Source of the DNA: Actinomycetota bacterium | GTDB taxonomy: Bacteria > Actinomycetota > Humimicrobiia > Humimicrobiales > Humimicrobiaceae | DNA length: 14,283 nucleotides | Direction: 5' to 3' | Assembly (NCBI GenBank): GCA_003567835.1 | Contig: PWYO01000333.1 | Span: 1 to 14,283 of the forward strand | Notes under the pieces: generated by a model | The model's database searches: none | What the model saw: the letters and a program-made list of their open reading frames with translations, nothing else | Told to the model about the DNA's origin: nothing | Made by a program: the position numbers and the translations under genes | Shown here: positions 5,613-12,952 of the stretch, piece after piece | How positions within the stretch are numbered: position 1 is the stretch's first letter | Layout of the letters: every line of letters starts with the position of its first letter

Positions 5613-7097
5613 ATGAAAAAAAAGATTTTGTTAGTGTATCCAAAATACAATGAGACTTTCTGGAGTTTTAAAAAAATTTTAAATATCATAAATAAGAAAT
5701 CTGCTTTTCCCCCACTGGGATTGATCACAGTTTCGGCCATGCTCCCCCAAAAATGGGATAAAAAACTGGTTGACTTAAACTTTGAAAACTTAACCGATGA
5801 GGACATATTGTGGGCTGACTTTATATTCATAAGTGCCATGATCGTCCAAAAAGAATCATCAGAACAATTGGTTGAAAGAGTACACGGGCTGGGCAAACCG
5901 GTTGTAGCCGGTGGCCCGCTGTTTACCACAGGATGGGAAAATTTTACCCATGTGGACCACTTGTTTATTGGTGAAGTAGAAAATATCTTTGACGGTTTTA
6001 TCCAGGATGTTGAAAAAGGAACGCTTAAAAAAAAGTATGTCTGTAAAACTTTTCCGGATATTTCCAATTCCCCGATCCCCCAGTGGGACCTGGTTGATAT
6101 CAACAAATACAATTCACTTTGCATACAATTTTCAAGGGGCTGCCCCTTTAACTGCGAATTCTGTGACATCGTCAAATTAAACGGCAGGGTCCCCCGCACC
6201 AAAACCAGTGAACAGATTATCGCTGAAATGGAAGTCATTTATGCCAAAGGCTACCGGGGGGGTCTTTTCTTTGTTGATGACAATTTTATAGGCAATAAGG
6301 GCAAATTGAAAAAAGATCATCTGCCTGCCATTATTGAATGGCAAAAGAAAAGAAATTTTCCATTTTCCCTCAATACACAGGTTTCAGTAAACCTGGCCGA
6401 TGACCAGGAGCTGATGCAGCTTATGTCGGATGCAGGGTTTACTGCAGTATTTGTGGGCATTGAAACCCCGGATCCTGCTGGTCTTGAAGAATGCAGCAAA
6501 TTGCAGAATCAAAACAGGGATCTCATTGAATCGGTAAAAATCATGCAGAGAATGGGTTTTGAAGTCCAGGGTGGATTTATCGTGGGATTTGACAGCGATA
6601 CCACAAATGTATTCCAAAGACAAATTGACTTTATACAAAACAGCGGCATTGTGACCGCAATGGTGGGCGTGCTTACCGCTTTACCCAAAACAAGGCTTTA
6701 CCAGAGATTGAAAGAAACCAAGAGGCTTTTAAACGATACCTGTGCCAATAATACCGATTCGCTTTCCTTAAACTTTGTCCCAAAAATGGATAAAGAGGTT
6801 TTAATGCAAGGATACAAGCGCATCATTGATAATATTTATGCCCCCAAGATGTATTATGATCGAATCAAAACTTTCATTGCCAATTACAAACCCCCAAAAA
6901 AAGGTTTGCAGAAATTAAAGCTGTATCATATTAAGGCCCTATTAGCATCGTTCTGGCTTCTGGGTATCAAAGACAAGGGCAGGAAACACTTTTGGAAGTT
7001 GATTGCCTGGAGCCTTTGCAAGCACCCCAGAAAATTTCCCTATGCCATTGGTTTTTCCATTGTGGGTATACATTTTAGATCTGTATTTACCCATTAG
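5613..7097 (+). CDS. B12-binding-domain radical SAM protein (HpnP/DUF4070-like)
   Basis: A 494-aa radical SAM enzyme. Start at ATG 5613 is set by GGAGG at 5601-5605 with a 7-nt spacer; the longer frame from 5541 lacks one. Order: a cobalamin-binding-type Rossmann domain (about 1-135; KILLVYPKYNETFWSFK, PPLGLITVSAML, VVAGGPLFTTG, without the DxHxxG His); the radical SAM TIM barrel with CxxxCxxC in SRGCPFNCEFCDIV (C177, C181, C184), which holds the 4Fe-4S cluster that cleaves SAM; then FFVDDNFIGNKGKLKK and a DUF4070-type C-terminal part (VGFDSDTTNVFQRQIDFIQ). This architecture is shared with the hopanoid C-2 methylase HpnP and many undefined relatives. No hopanoid gene is nearby, so the substrate is unassigned. 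It appears monocistronic. Confidence 0.88.
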   Translation: MKKKILLVYPKYNETFWSFKKILNIINKKSAFPPLGLITVSAMLPQKWDKKLVDLNFENLTDEDILWADFIFISAMIVQKESSEQLVERVHGLGKPVVAGGPLFTTGWENFTHVDHLFIGEVENIFDGFIQDVEKGTLKKKYVCKTFPDISNSPIPQWDLVDINKYNSLCIQFSRGCPFNCEFCDIVKLNGRVPRTKTSEQIIAEMEVIYAKGYRGGLFFVDDNFIGNKGKLKKDHLPAIIEWQKKRNFPFSLNTQVSVNLADDQELMQLMSDAGFTAVFVGIETPDPAGLEECSKLQNQNRDLIESVKIMQRMGFEVQGGFIVGFDSDTTNVFQRQIDFIQNSGIVTAMVGVLTALPKTRLYQRLKETKRLLNDTCANNTDSLSLNFVPKMDKEVLMQGYKRIIDNIYAPKMYYDRIKTFIANYKPPKKGLQKLKLYHIKALLASFWLLGIKDKGRKHFWKLIAWSLCKHPRKFPYAIGFSIVGIHFRSVFTH

Positions 7098-7291
7098 GTG
7101 CAGCCTGACTTGGCGCATACTGCTCTATCAGAACCAAGGCCTTTGCAAAAATACACCCTGGAAAGCAGAAAACGAAGACAAGCCGCAGAACTCCGCATGA
7201 TCATTTTGGTGTTCTATAATCCCCGGTAGACTGCCTGCATAAGATTCTGGTTATGTCAAAAGCAAAAAAAGATGTGTTGCAAGCAGTGATT

Positions 7292-9100
7292 CTAAGAAGG
7301 ATTCTTTTGGGACCTTTTAAAAGCTTGGGCTGCTTCCTGGGTTCTGTTTAGCCTGCTGAGACAAACGCCTAAATTATACCATGCCTCACGGTAGTTGGGA
7401 TCAAAGCCGGAGGCATTTTTAAAATATTTTTCTGCCTGCTCATAATCCTGCATCTTAAACAAGCAGACCCCCTTATTGTTCCAGGCTTCCTTATGGTGGT
7501 GATCGATTTTTATAACCCGGTCAAAACAATCCATAGCCTGTTCATAATCCTTTAGGTCGCCATATACAATACCCAAATAATACCATGCATTTTTGTCCTT
7601 TGGATCCGATGAAACCAGCTTATCAAGCACTGTTTTTGCTTCATCATACTTTTTAAGGTGCTGGCAGGCAATGGCTAGATCAAACAAGGCCTGTTTGTGA
7701 CCATTCTCTAGTTTTAAGAAGTCCTGCAAAACGGTGCGGGCCTGTTCATATTTTTTTTGCCCCATAAGGGCCTGACCCAGTTTGAGCAAATACTGGGATT
7801 GGCCGTGAGATTCAGTCAGGCGGTGAAACAATTTTTCCGCTTTCCGGTAATAACCCAGGCTGAAACTGCTTTCCGCTTCCATTTCTATCAATTCCTGGCT
7901 GCGTGCTTCTGAGGGCAGTTTTTCCAAACCCTCAATAACATCTATGTATTTTTGCTGCCTGTACAGGGTTATGCACAATTTGCTTAGGCCTTCCTGATGG
8001 TTTTCATGTATGGATAATACTTTCCTGTATGCATGTTCCGCTTCATTGGTTCGGCCTAGATGCAAACAGCAGTCTCCAAGTTTCAGCCAGGCCTCTAAGA
8101 AGTCATTTTGCATATCGGCTGCTTTTTTAAGGTTGCCCGCTGCCTTCTCATAGGATTTCTGTTCTATGAGTACCAGTGAATAATCATAAAGGGCCTGGGC
8201 ATGATGGGGACAGATTTGGAGCAAACTGCGGTAGCTTTGCCCGGCTTCTTTCAATTTTTTCTGTTGGGTCAGGACTTGGGCAAACTCTTCCCATGCCTCT
8301 GCGTCTCTGGGGTCCAGTATCAGAATTTTTCTAAACACGGTCTCCGATTCCTGGTATTTTTGCTGATGGGCCAAAGCAGACCCCAGCATGCGACTGGCCT
8401 TTTTATTATTTTCTGCAATCTCCAGCAAAGCAGAATAGGTTGCGATGGCCTGATCATAATCATGGTCTTCTATATGTTTTTTGCCCAGTTCTTCCAGTAG
8501 GTCAATATATTTTTGTTCCACGGTAAACGTCTTGGCAAAGATCTTCTCTGCTTGGGGCCATTTGCCCTGTTGGTAGATTTCTTTGCCAAAATTATGCCAT
8601 TCTGTGATGATCTCTTCCTCTTTCTCAGCTGCTTGTTTGAGGAATTTTTCATATGCGGAAAATTGCCTGGTGAGCCTAATATTTACAATGAAGGCATGCC
8701 ATTCCTCAAACCGGGCCTCTTTGACCTCTTCTGCTGTATGGTGCTTTGAGGAAGGCTTTCCCTCGCCGAGAGGAGGAATTAAAAAATCACTGCAAGCCTT
8801 GATGGGCTTCAGGAACACTTTCTCTGCCTGTCCAAATTTGCCCTGTTTTGTAAAAATTGCCCCCAAATTAAATCTTGCTTCTTCAAAATCCTGATCCAGC
8901 ATAAGCGCTTTTTGAAATGCTTGAACTCCTTGACTGTAGTTTTTTTGGATGACCTGCGCCATACCCAGGTTGTAATGGGCAAGAGCATAGTCCGGATTTT
9001 TCTGAATACTTTGCTTAAAATATTGGGTTCCCTTGTCAACATCTCCCGACTTGCAATAGACATAACCCAAAATATTGCATATGACATAAAGGTTAAGCAT
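7292..9100 (-). CDS. Large tetratricopeptide repeat (TPR) protein
   Basis: A 602-aa protein made almost only of TPR units, about 15-16 of them, from residue 5 to the C-terminus. Clear units include AHYNLGMAQVIQKNYSQGVQ, AWYYLGIVYGDLKDYEQAMD, AWNNKGVCLFKMQDYEQAEK and AWYNLGVCLSRLNRTQEAAQ. A less regular insert of about 50 residues follows the third unit (about 107-160). There is no signal peptide or membrane segment, so it is presumably a cytosolic scaffold; partners are unknown. The start at 9100 places the first repeat almost at the N-terminus; AGGG 6 nt upstream is a modest ribosome binding site. It is last in the minus-strand series but probably has its own promoter. The 194 bp between its end and the convergent radical SAM gene hold nothing I recognise. 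Confidence 0.85.
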   Translation of the reverse strand: MLNLYVICNILGYVYCKSGDVDKGTQYFKQSIQKNPDYALAHYNLGMAQVIQKNYSQGVQAFQKALMLDQDFEEARFNLGAIFTKQGKFGQAEKVFLKPIKACSDFLIPPLGEGKPSSKHHTAEEVKEARFEEWHAFIVNIRLTRQFSAYEKFLKQAAEKEEEIITEWHNFGKEIYQQGKWPQAEKIFAKTFTVEQKYIDLLEELGKKHIEDHDYDQAIATYSALLEIAENNKKASRMLGSALAHQQKYQESETVFRKILILDPRDAEAWEEFAQVLTQQKKLKEAGQSYRSLLQICPHHAQALYDYSLVLIEQKSYEKAAGNLKKAADMQNDFLEAWLKLGDCCLHLGRTNEAEHAYRKVLSIHENHQEGLSKLCITLYRQQKYIDVIEGLEKLPSEARSQELIEMEAESSFSLGYYRKAEKLFHRLTESHGQSQYLLKLGQALMGQKKYEQARTVLQDFLKLENGHKQALFDLAIACQHLKKYDEAKTVLDKLVSSDPKDKNAWYYLGIVYGDLKDYEQAMDCFDRVIKIDHHHKEAWNNKGVCLFKMQDYEQAEKYFKNASGFDPNYREAWYNLGVCLSRLNRTQEAAQAFKRSQKNPS

Positions 9101-9133
9101 CCTTGGCCCTGGGTATTATTATTATTAAGAAGA

Positions 9134-9163
9134 ATGATATAAAAAAAGATGTGATATTGTAAA
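9134..9163 (-). promoter_or_regulatory. Candidate promoter of TPR gene
   Basis: On the minus strand TTTACA (9163-9158) and TATCAT (9139-9134) are 18 bp apart, about 34 nt before the TPR start codon. Both boxes are near the sigma-A consensus. The surrounding 9101-9306 stretch is otherwise non-coding. Confidence 0.4.
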
Positions 9164-9174
9164 GCACAATTTAG

Positions 9175-9262
9175 GCCTAAGAAACGAGGGTAGCTATGCA
9201 CCCAAAAAAATGCGCCAATGCAGTGAACCTGTTTTTGCAGGCTCCATAGAATTTATAAGCAT
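9175..9262 (-). other. Structured leader or 3' region before TPR gene
   Basis: The minus strand can form an outer stem CTATG/CATAG, closed around a 7-bp hairpin GAGCCTG-CAAAAA-CAGGTTC (one G-U). A run of seven T and a short GGGT...ACCC hairpin follow. It could be a 3' end for the upstream 87-aa gene or a leader; no known RNA class is recognised. Confidence 0.25.
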
Positions 9263-9306
9263 GCTCCAGCTTGATCATGATGGTTCACTTCTTGAGTAAA
9301 ACCAGC

Positions 9307-9570
9307 TTATAATTCATATTCTGAGGTATGCTGGATGACTCCGGTAAGGTCTTCGATAATACGAAAGTAATTCAATCTCTCCATTTCCAAAGCCAGAGAT
9401 TTGGCTGAAATTCTAGCAAATCTGCCTTTTTTTTGAATAAGTTTATTGGTAGCCTGATCCAGCGCTTTGGGAGCAAATTTTGTTTCAACCAACCATTTAT
9501 GGCTGTCTCTTAAGTCCATTTGATCGTAGTCTAGTAAGTCGATTCCATATATTAATTTAGAAGTATTCAT
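9307..9570 (-). CDS. Small protein of unknown function (87 aa)
   Basis: An 87-aa soluble, charged protein with no family I recognise, no Cys, no signal peptide and no membrane segment. It is likely real: AAGGAG stands 8-9 nt before the ATG, and the gene begins only 35 bp after the CAP-domain gene stop, so the two are probably co-transcribed under the same riboswitch. Sequence landmarks are IYGIDLLDYDQMDLRDSHKW near the N-terminus and a basic middle (IQKKGRFARISAKS). The predicted character is mostly helical in the second half. Function unknown. Confidence 0.65.
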   Translation of the reverse strand: MNTSKLIYGIDLLDYDQMDLRDSHKWLVETKFAPKALDQATNKLIQKKGRFARISAKSLALEMERLNYFRIIEDLTGVIQHTSEYEL

Positions 9571-9605
9571 TGTTTTTCTCTCCTTTCCTGCGAAAAAAGT
9601 AAAAG

Positions 9606-10394
9606 TTAATTGGTAAAAACGGTGGTAACAACCCTCCTGCCGCTATTTTCAGCAATCCCTATCCCCACCTGTCCGTAAGCACCCCTGAGTATATTGTCCC
9701 TGTGGCTGGGGCTGTTCATCCAGGCATCAGCAAAAACCTGCGGACTTCCCGCAGAGGCAGGCATTGCGTGGGCCAAGTTTTCTCCCCCATTTCTATAACC
9801 GATTCCGTTTGCCCTCAGCAGGTCAAATATATTGGTGCCTTCCGGGGTATAGTGTGAGAAATAGTTTCGGGAAAGCATGTCTGCGCTCCGAGACCTGGCA
9901 ACATTGGTCAATGCCTGGGACGGAGCCAACGGCTGCAAGCCATGGGCGGTTCTAATATTGTTGATAAGGGCAAGCACCTGCTGTTCATAACCATTGAGGT
10001 TCGCACCCTGATTTTGAACCTGTGCCGGAGCAGGACTATCTGCCTGCACAGTATTCTGTTCAGGAGCCTGGGCCTCTGACTGCTGTTGGGCTTGCTGCTC
10101 TGCATACTGCTGGTTTTCCTGCTGAATTCTGGCTTGCTCAACATAGCCATTGAGGTTTTGATCTACGGTATTGAATACATCTTTTCCTTGAATGGAAACA
10201 CTGTTGGTGTGGGTATCCACAGAAGCCACGTTCACCTCTTGGGGCTGCGCACGATAATTGCTGCTGGCGGGCGCAATATGATTGATATGGGCCTTATTGC
10301 TAAAAGCGGTAAGGGCAAGCAATGAAACAAAAAGCACTGCACTGATCAATGCTGCCAGCAAGACAAGTATTATTTTATTTTTTATAATGACCAT
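9606..10394 (-). CDS. CAP-domain (SCP/YkwD-like) exported protein
   Basis: A 262-aa protein with a short basic N-terminus and a hydrophobic segment (about residues 7-30) that acts as signal peptide or anchor, a Gln/Ala/Pro-rich low-complexity linker (about 85-130), and a C-terminal CAP domain (about 134-262). CAP landmarks: VLALINNIRTAHGLQPL, YFSHYTPEGTNIFDLL (H181), GGENLAHAM (E205), AWMNSPSHRDNIL (H231) and YGQVGIGIAE. Bacterial YkwD-type CAP proteins are secreted or wall-associated; their activity is mostly undefined. NLNGY occurs twice (80-84 and 132-136), flanking the linker. GGAGG at 10405-10401 sets the start. Its leader holds a c-di-GMP-II riboswitch and terminator, so expression is probably tuned by c-di-GMP. 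The 87-aa gene follows closely. Confidence 0.92.
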   Translation of the reverse strand: MVIIKNKIILVLLAALISAVLFVSLLALTAFSNKAHINHIAPASSNYRAQPQEVNVASVDTHTNSVSIQGKDVFNTVDQNLNGYVEQARIQQENQQYAEQQAQQQSEAQAPEQNTVQADSPAPAQVQNQGANLNGYEQQVLALINNIRTAHGLQPLAPSQALTNVARSRSADMLSRNYFSHYTPEGTNIFDLLRANGIGYRNGGENLAHAMPASAGSPQVFADAWMNSPSHRDNILRGAYGQVGIGIAENSGRRVVTTVFTN

Positions 10395-10409
10395 TTTGAT
10401 CCTCCAAGT

Positions 10410-10440
10410 AAAAAGCCATCCAGCTAGAGGCTGGATGGCT
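10410..10440 (-). terminator. Riboswitch-controlled terminator before CAP gene
   Basis: On the minus strand AGCCATCCAGC (10440-10430) pairs perfectly over 11 bp with GCTGGATGGCT (10424-10414), loop CTCTA, then a U run to 10410. It stands 4 nt before the ribosome binding site of the CAP gene and downstream of the promoter, so it is a regulatory (premature) terminator, not an end-of-gene one. Its 5' arm and loop contain CAGCCTCTA, complementary to the aptamer's 5' side. Confidence 0.85.
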
Positions 10441-10471
10441 TACAAAATAATTACTTTTCTTGCATAGAAAA

Positions 10472-10551
10472 AGCAATAGCCGGTTGCACCACTAGCTCAT
10501 TACATTTCGAGGTGCCCAAATAATGAAATGTAAGTCACAGCCTCTATTACT
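10472..10551 (-). promoter_or_regulatory. c-di-GMP-II riboswitch aptamer
   Basis: The minus-strand leader of the CAP gene matches the c-di-GMP-II class in sequence and fold. Conserved blocks are TTTGGGCAC (10520-10512) and GTGCAACCGG (10489-10480). P1 is AGTAATAG/CTATTGCT (10551-10544, 10479-10472). The pseudoknot arms are TTACATTTC (10533-10525) and GAAATGTAA (10508-10500), 9 bp. The GCACC (10515-10511) lying between them pairs with GGTGC (10490-10486) beyond them. The order of arms, short junctions and the trailing AACC agree with the clostridial aptamer as I remember it. Ligand binding would stabilise P1 and the pseudoknot. Class call firm; affinity and direction of switching are inferred. 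Confidence 0.9.
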
Positions 10552-10589
10552 AAAAAGCTTATTTAATTTTCAATTAAACTCTAAATACT

Positions 10590-10611
10590 TATTACAATTA
10601 AAATTGTAATA
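10590..10611. promoter_or_regulatory. Operator-like dyad overlapping -10 box of CAP promoter
   Basis: TATTACAATT (10590-10599) is the reverse complement of AATTGTAATA (10602-10611), with a 2-bp centre. It covers the -10 box and the likely start site of the CAP promoter, the usual place for a repressor. The protein is unknown; no regulator gene is in the window. AT-rich palindromes can arise by chance, but a 10-bp perfect arm exactly here is suggestive. Confidence 0.55.
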
Positions 10612-10631
10612 CAGAAAAAAATATATGTCAA
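10603..10631 (-). promoter_or_regulatory. Sigma-A promoter of CAP gene
   Basis: TTGACA (10631-10626), 17-bp spacer, TACAAT (10608-10603) on the minus strand. The -35 is a perfect match and the -10 matches at five of six. Transcription would begin near 10596 and give a leader of about 200 nt containing the riboswitch. Confidence 0.85.
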
Positions 10632-10664
10632 GATTGTTTTTAATATTTTTGTTATAAGATAACA

Positions 10665-11594
10665 TTATTTACTTTTATCATTATTTCTTAGTTTCTTGGC
10701 CTGAAAGGTTAAAAAAACCAGGTAAAGGATAATAAACACACTGGATACAGCGCCAGCCAGGGAAGCGTTTTCCCCAAACAGTGAAAGTGCGGTAGCAGCA
10801 GCAAATCCTCCATTTTTTACTGTGGCAAATAACATGAAGCTGCTCCTGTTTATCCTGGGAATATTTGTTTTTGGCAACAGAAAAAGAAGCAGAAGGCCCA
10901 TGCCGAATATGGGGATAAAGGCAATTATGCCAGCCCTGGCCAAAATGAGTGGATTTCGAAAAAGGAGATCCCGATTTAAGGCAATTACCGTGAAAATAAC
11001 CACAAATAACCCCCAATTTACAATTTTTGAACGCCACTGGTTTACATAATGGCTCATTTTAAAATAAATGATTAACTGGGAAAGGATTAGGGGCCCTATA
11101 ATCAGTTGCAACAAAATCCATAAAATCCTAACCGGGCTGATCATATCACCTCCAATAAACAGCAGACTTGCCCCGGGTATAATAAGAAGTGATGCCAGGT
11201 AGGCACCTATGACTCCTATTAAGGCATACTTTTCATTTCCTGAAAGTATGCCTACAAAAGGCGCAATGGCTACTCCCGGCGGTGCTGCAGCAACAATGAC
11301 GAATCCGTACCACAACGCCCTGTTGGGGGCAAGAAACCAGGCCAGCAAAAGTGTAATGGCCCCAAAAAGAATATAATTTAAAAGCACGGTCCACAGTATG
11401 GGTTTGAATGTCCCTGTTGAAAAAGAAAGCGCGCTTAGTGGCATCTGCACCATGGAAACGGTCATAACCAAGGCCAGGGCGGGTATGGTCAGATGCCTGA
11501 CCCAGCTGATTGCATCGCCCAAAGCCAGTCCCAGCACCACGGCCAGGCAAAATATAAAGTTTCTGTTCGAAAGCAGTTTTAAAATAAACATCAT
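10665..11594 (-). CDS. BASS-family (bile acid:Na+ symporter-like) transporter
   Basis: A 309-aa integral membrane protein with about nine to ten hydrophobic helices. It resembles the BASS/SBF fold of sodium-coupled organic anion carriers: the first half has the discontinuous-helix signature AAAPPGVAIAPFVGIL and the second half KNGGFAAATALSLFGENASL, the two inverted-repeat motifs at which substrate and sodium bind in this fold. The substrate is unknown; pantoate, pyruvate or other organic acids are possible, and distant relatives such as AEC carriers cannot be excluded. Start ATG 11594 has AAAGG 5 nt upstream; a longer frame from a TTG at 11675 lacks a site. It is about 160 bp after the site-2 protease gene, with no clear terminator between. 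The stop codon lies 34 bp upstream of the CAP promoter. Confidence 0.8.
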   Translation of the reverse strand: MMFILKLLSNRNFIFCLAVVLGLALGDAISWVRHLTIPALALVMTVSMVQMPLSALSFSTGTFKPILWTVLLNYILFGAITLLLAWFLAPNRALWYGFVIVAAAPPGVAIAPFVGILSGNEKYALIGVIGAYLASLLIIPGASLLFIGGDMISPVRILWILLQLIIGPLILSQLIIYFKMSHYVNQWRSKIVNWGLFVVIFTVIALNRDLLFRNPLILARAGIIAFIPIFGMGLLLLFLLPKTNIPRINRSSFMLFATVKNGGFAAATALSLFGENASLAGAVSSVFIILYLVFLTFQAKKLRNNDKSK

Positions 11595-11753
11595 TGTACC
11601 TTTGCTATGACCGGCACGGCCCATCGAAAAAGGCAGGCAGCTACTATTGAAAAAATGCGGATTTTGAATAGGCAAAAATAATTCATGACCAAGCCCCTGA
11701 CCCCTTTATTCCCGTTGGAGGGGTTTGAAGATTTTTTCCGCATAACCCCTGCA

Positions 11754-12878
11754 CTACTGAAGTTCAGTCTGGAATTTCATGAATTTTAATACATCGCTTT
11801 TGGTAATAATGCCTTGCAGCCTGTCTCCGGACATAATAACCAGGTGGCCCAAATCATTTTGGGACATCTTCTTGATGGCATCGCTTACTTCCATATCCTC
11901 AGACACAATTTCTTTTTCGGTGGCTGTTTTCACCATATCCCCTACAATAACCTCATCCCTTTCTTCAGCAGAAAATTTTTTTACATCATGCAGCGAGACA
12001 ACTCCAATAAATTTTTGATTGCTTTCAGACTCCACCACGGGAAACCGGCCGAACCTGTACTTCATAAAATATTGATCGATGATTTGGTTTAAAGTGATGT
12101 TTTTGGGGACAGTAACAATATCCTCCCGCATCATGTCCTTGACTTTCACGCCCCTTGATGCAATCTCAAACAAGGTTTGTCTGTAGCTCATATAGGCAGA
12201 AGACTGCAGAAACCATCCTATGAAAGCAAACCATATGCCGCCCATAAAATTTCCTCTGAATATGAAAAAAATGCCCAAACCTATGAGCAGAAAGCCTACC
12301 ACCCTTCCCGAGATCATAGCAATATAGGTGGCTCTTTTTAGGCTATCGGTTGCTTTCCAAATGATTGACCGCAGCACCCTTCCCCCATCCAAGGGAAAAC
12401 CAGGAATGAGGTTAAACACACCCAAAACAATATTGATGAGGGCCAAGTAACGAAGCGGCTCTTCAATGACGGCAACTCCTCGGCTAAAAAACCAGGCGAC
12501 ACCAAATACGATAGCCAGCACGAAGGAACCCATAGGACCGGCAATGGCCATAACAAATTCACTGCCGGGATCCTTGGCATCTTTCTCCAAGTGGGCCATC
12601 CCCCCAAAAATAAACAGGGAGATTTTTTTTACCGGCATGCCTTTTTTTCTGGCAACCAGAGAGTGGCTCATCTCATGGAAGAGAACCGAGGCAAAAAACA
12701 GCAACACAGTGATTAGGGTGACTGCAGCAATCACATAAGGGCTTTCTTCAGGCAGGATGTTCGGAAAGTAGTAGAAACCAAACAGATAGGCAAAAAGGGC
12801 AAAAATGATAAACCAGCTGTAGTCCAGCCGGACTTCGATGCCAAACAGGGAAAATATTTTAATTGAGTTTTTAAACAT
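11754..12878 (-). CDS. Site-2 protease family membrane metalloprotease with CBS pair
   Basis: A 374-aa intramembrane zinc protease (peptidase family M50, bacterial/archaeal CBS subgroup). Helices cover about residues 15-230. The zinc site is FHEMSH (H68, E69, H72) and the third ligand is in NLIPGFPLDGGR (D164). A conserved GGMAHLEKD follows the first motif and AIAGPMGS the second. The cytosolic C-terminus (about 245-374) holds two CBS domains (KDMMREDIVTVPKNITLNQI and VGDMVKTATEKEIVSEDM), which usually bind adenosine nucleotides and may gate the protease. The substrate, perhaps a membrane-bound anti-sigma factor, is unknown. AGGAG with a 7-nt spacer sets the start. It is 74 bp downstream of galT. 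Confidence 0.92.
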   Translation of the reverse strand: MFKNSIKIFSLFGIEVRLDYSWFIIFALFAYLFGFYYFPNILPEESPYVIAAVTLITVLLFFASVLFHEMSHSLVARKKGMPVKKISLFIFGGMAHLEKDAKDPGSEFVMAIAGPMGSFVLAIVFGVAWFFSRGVAVIEEPLRYLALINIVLGVFNLIPGFPLDGGRVLRSIIWKATDSLKRATYIAMISGRVVGFLLIGLGIFFIFRGNFMGGIWFAFIGWFLQSSAYMSYRQTLFEIASRGVKVKDMMREDIVTVPKNITLNQIIDQYFMKYRFGRFPVVESESNQKFIGVVSLHDVKKFSAEERDEVIVGDMVKTATEKEIVSEDMEVSDAIKKMSQNDLGHLVIMSGDRLQGIITKSDVLKFMKFQTELQ

Positions 12879-12912
12879 TTGCAGCTCCTTTTATTCGAGT
12901 TTAGATGGCAAA

Positions 12913-12921
12913 ATTATACCA
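12913..12921 (-). promoter_or_regulatory. Extended -10 promoter of site-2 protease gene
   Basis: TGGTATAAT on the minus strand is an extended -10 element with a perfect hexamer, 34 nt before the ATG. The -35 position has no good match (TCAATA), as is common with extended -10 promoters. It would allow transcription of the protease independently of galT. Confidence 0.5.
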
Positions 12922-12952
12922 TAATCCCTTTCAATTATTGATATCCCAAAAA

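Noticed and set aside
7098..7291. Search for a gene, tRNA or terminator between the convergent radical SAM and TPR genes
   Set aside because: No cloverleaf, no ribosome binding site with a frame, and no clear stem followed by a T run on either strand.
8809..9201. Minus-strand frame of 130 aa across the TPR start, possibly an earlier start or frameshift
   Set aside because: It is in another frame from the TPR gene, has no TPR or other motif, and the real gene already begins with a full first repeat.
11700..11740. Terminator between the site-2 protease and BASS genes (ACCCCT/AGGGGT)
   Set aside because: Short stem with a long loop and no T run after it.
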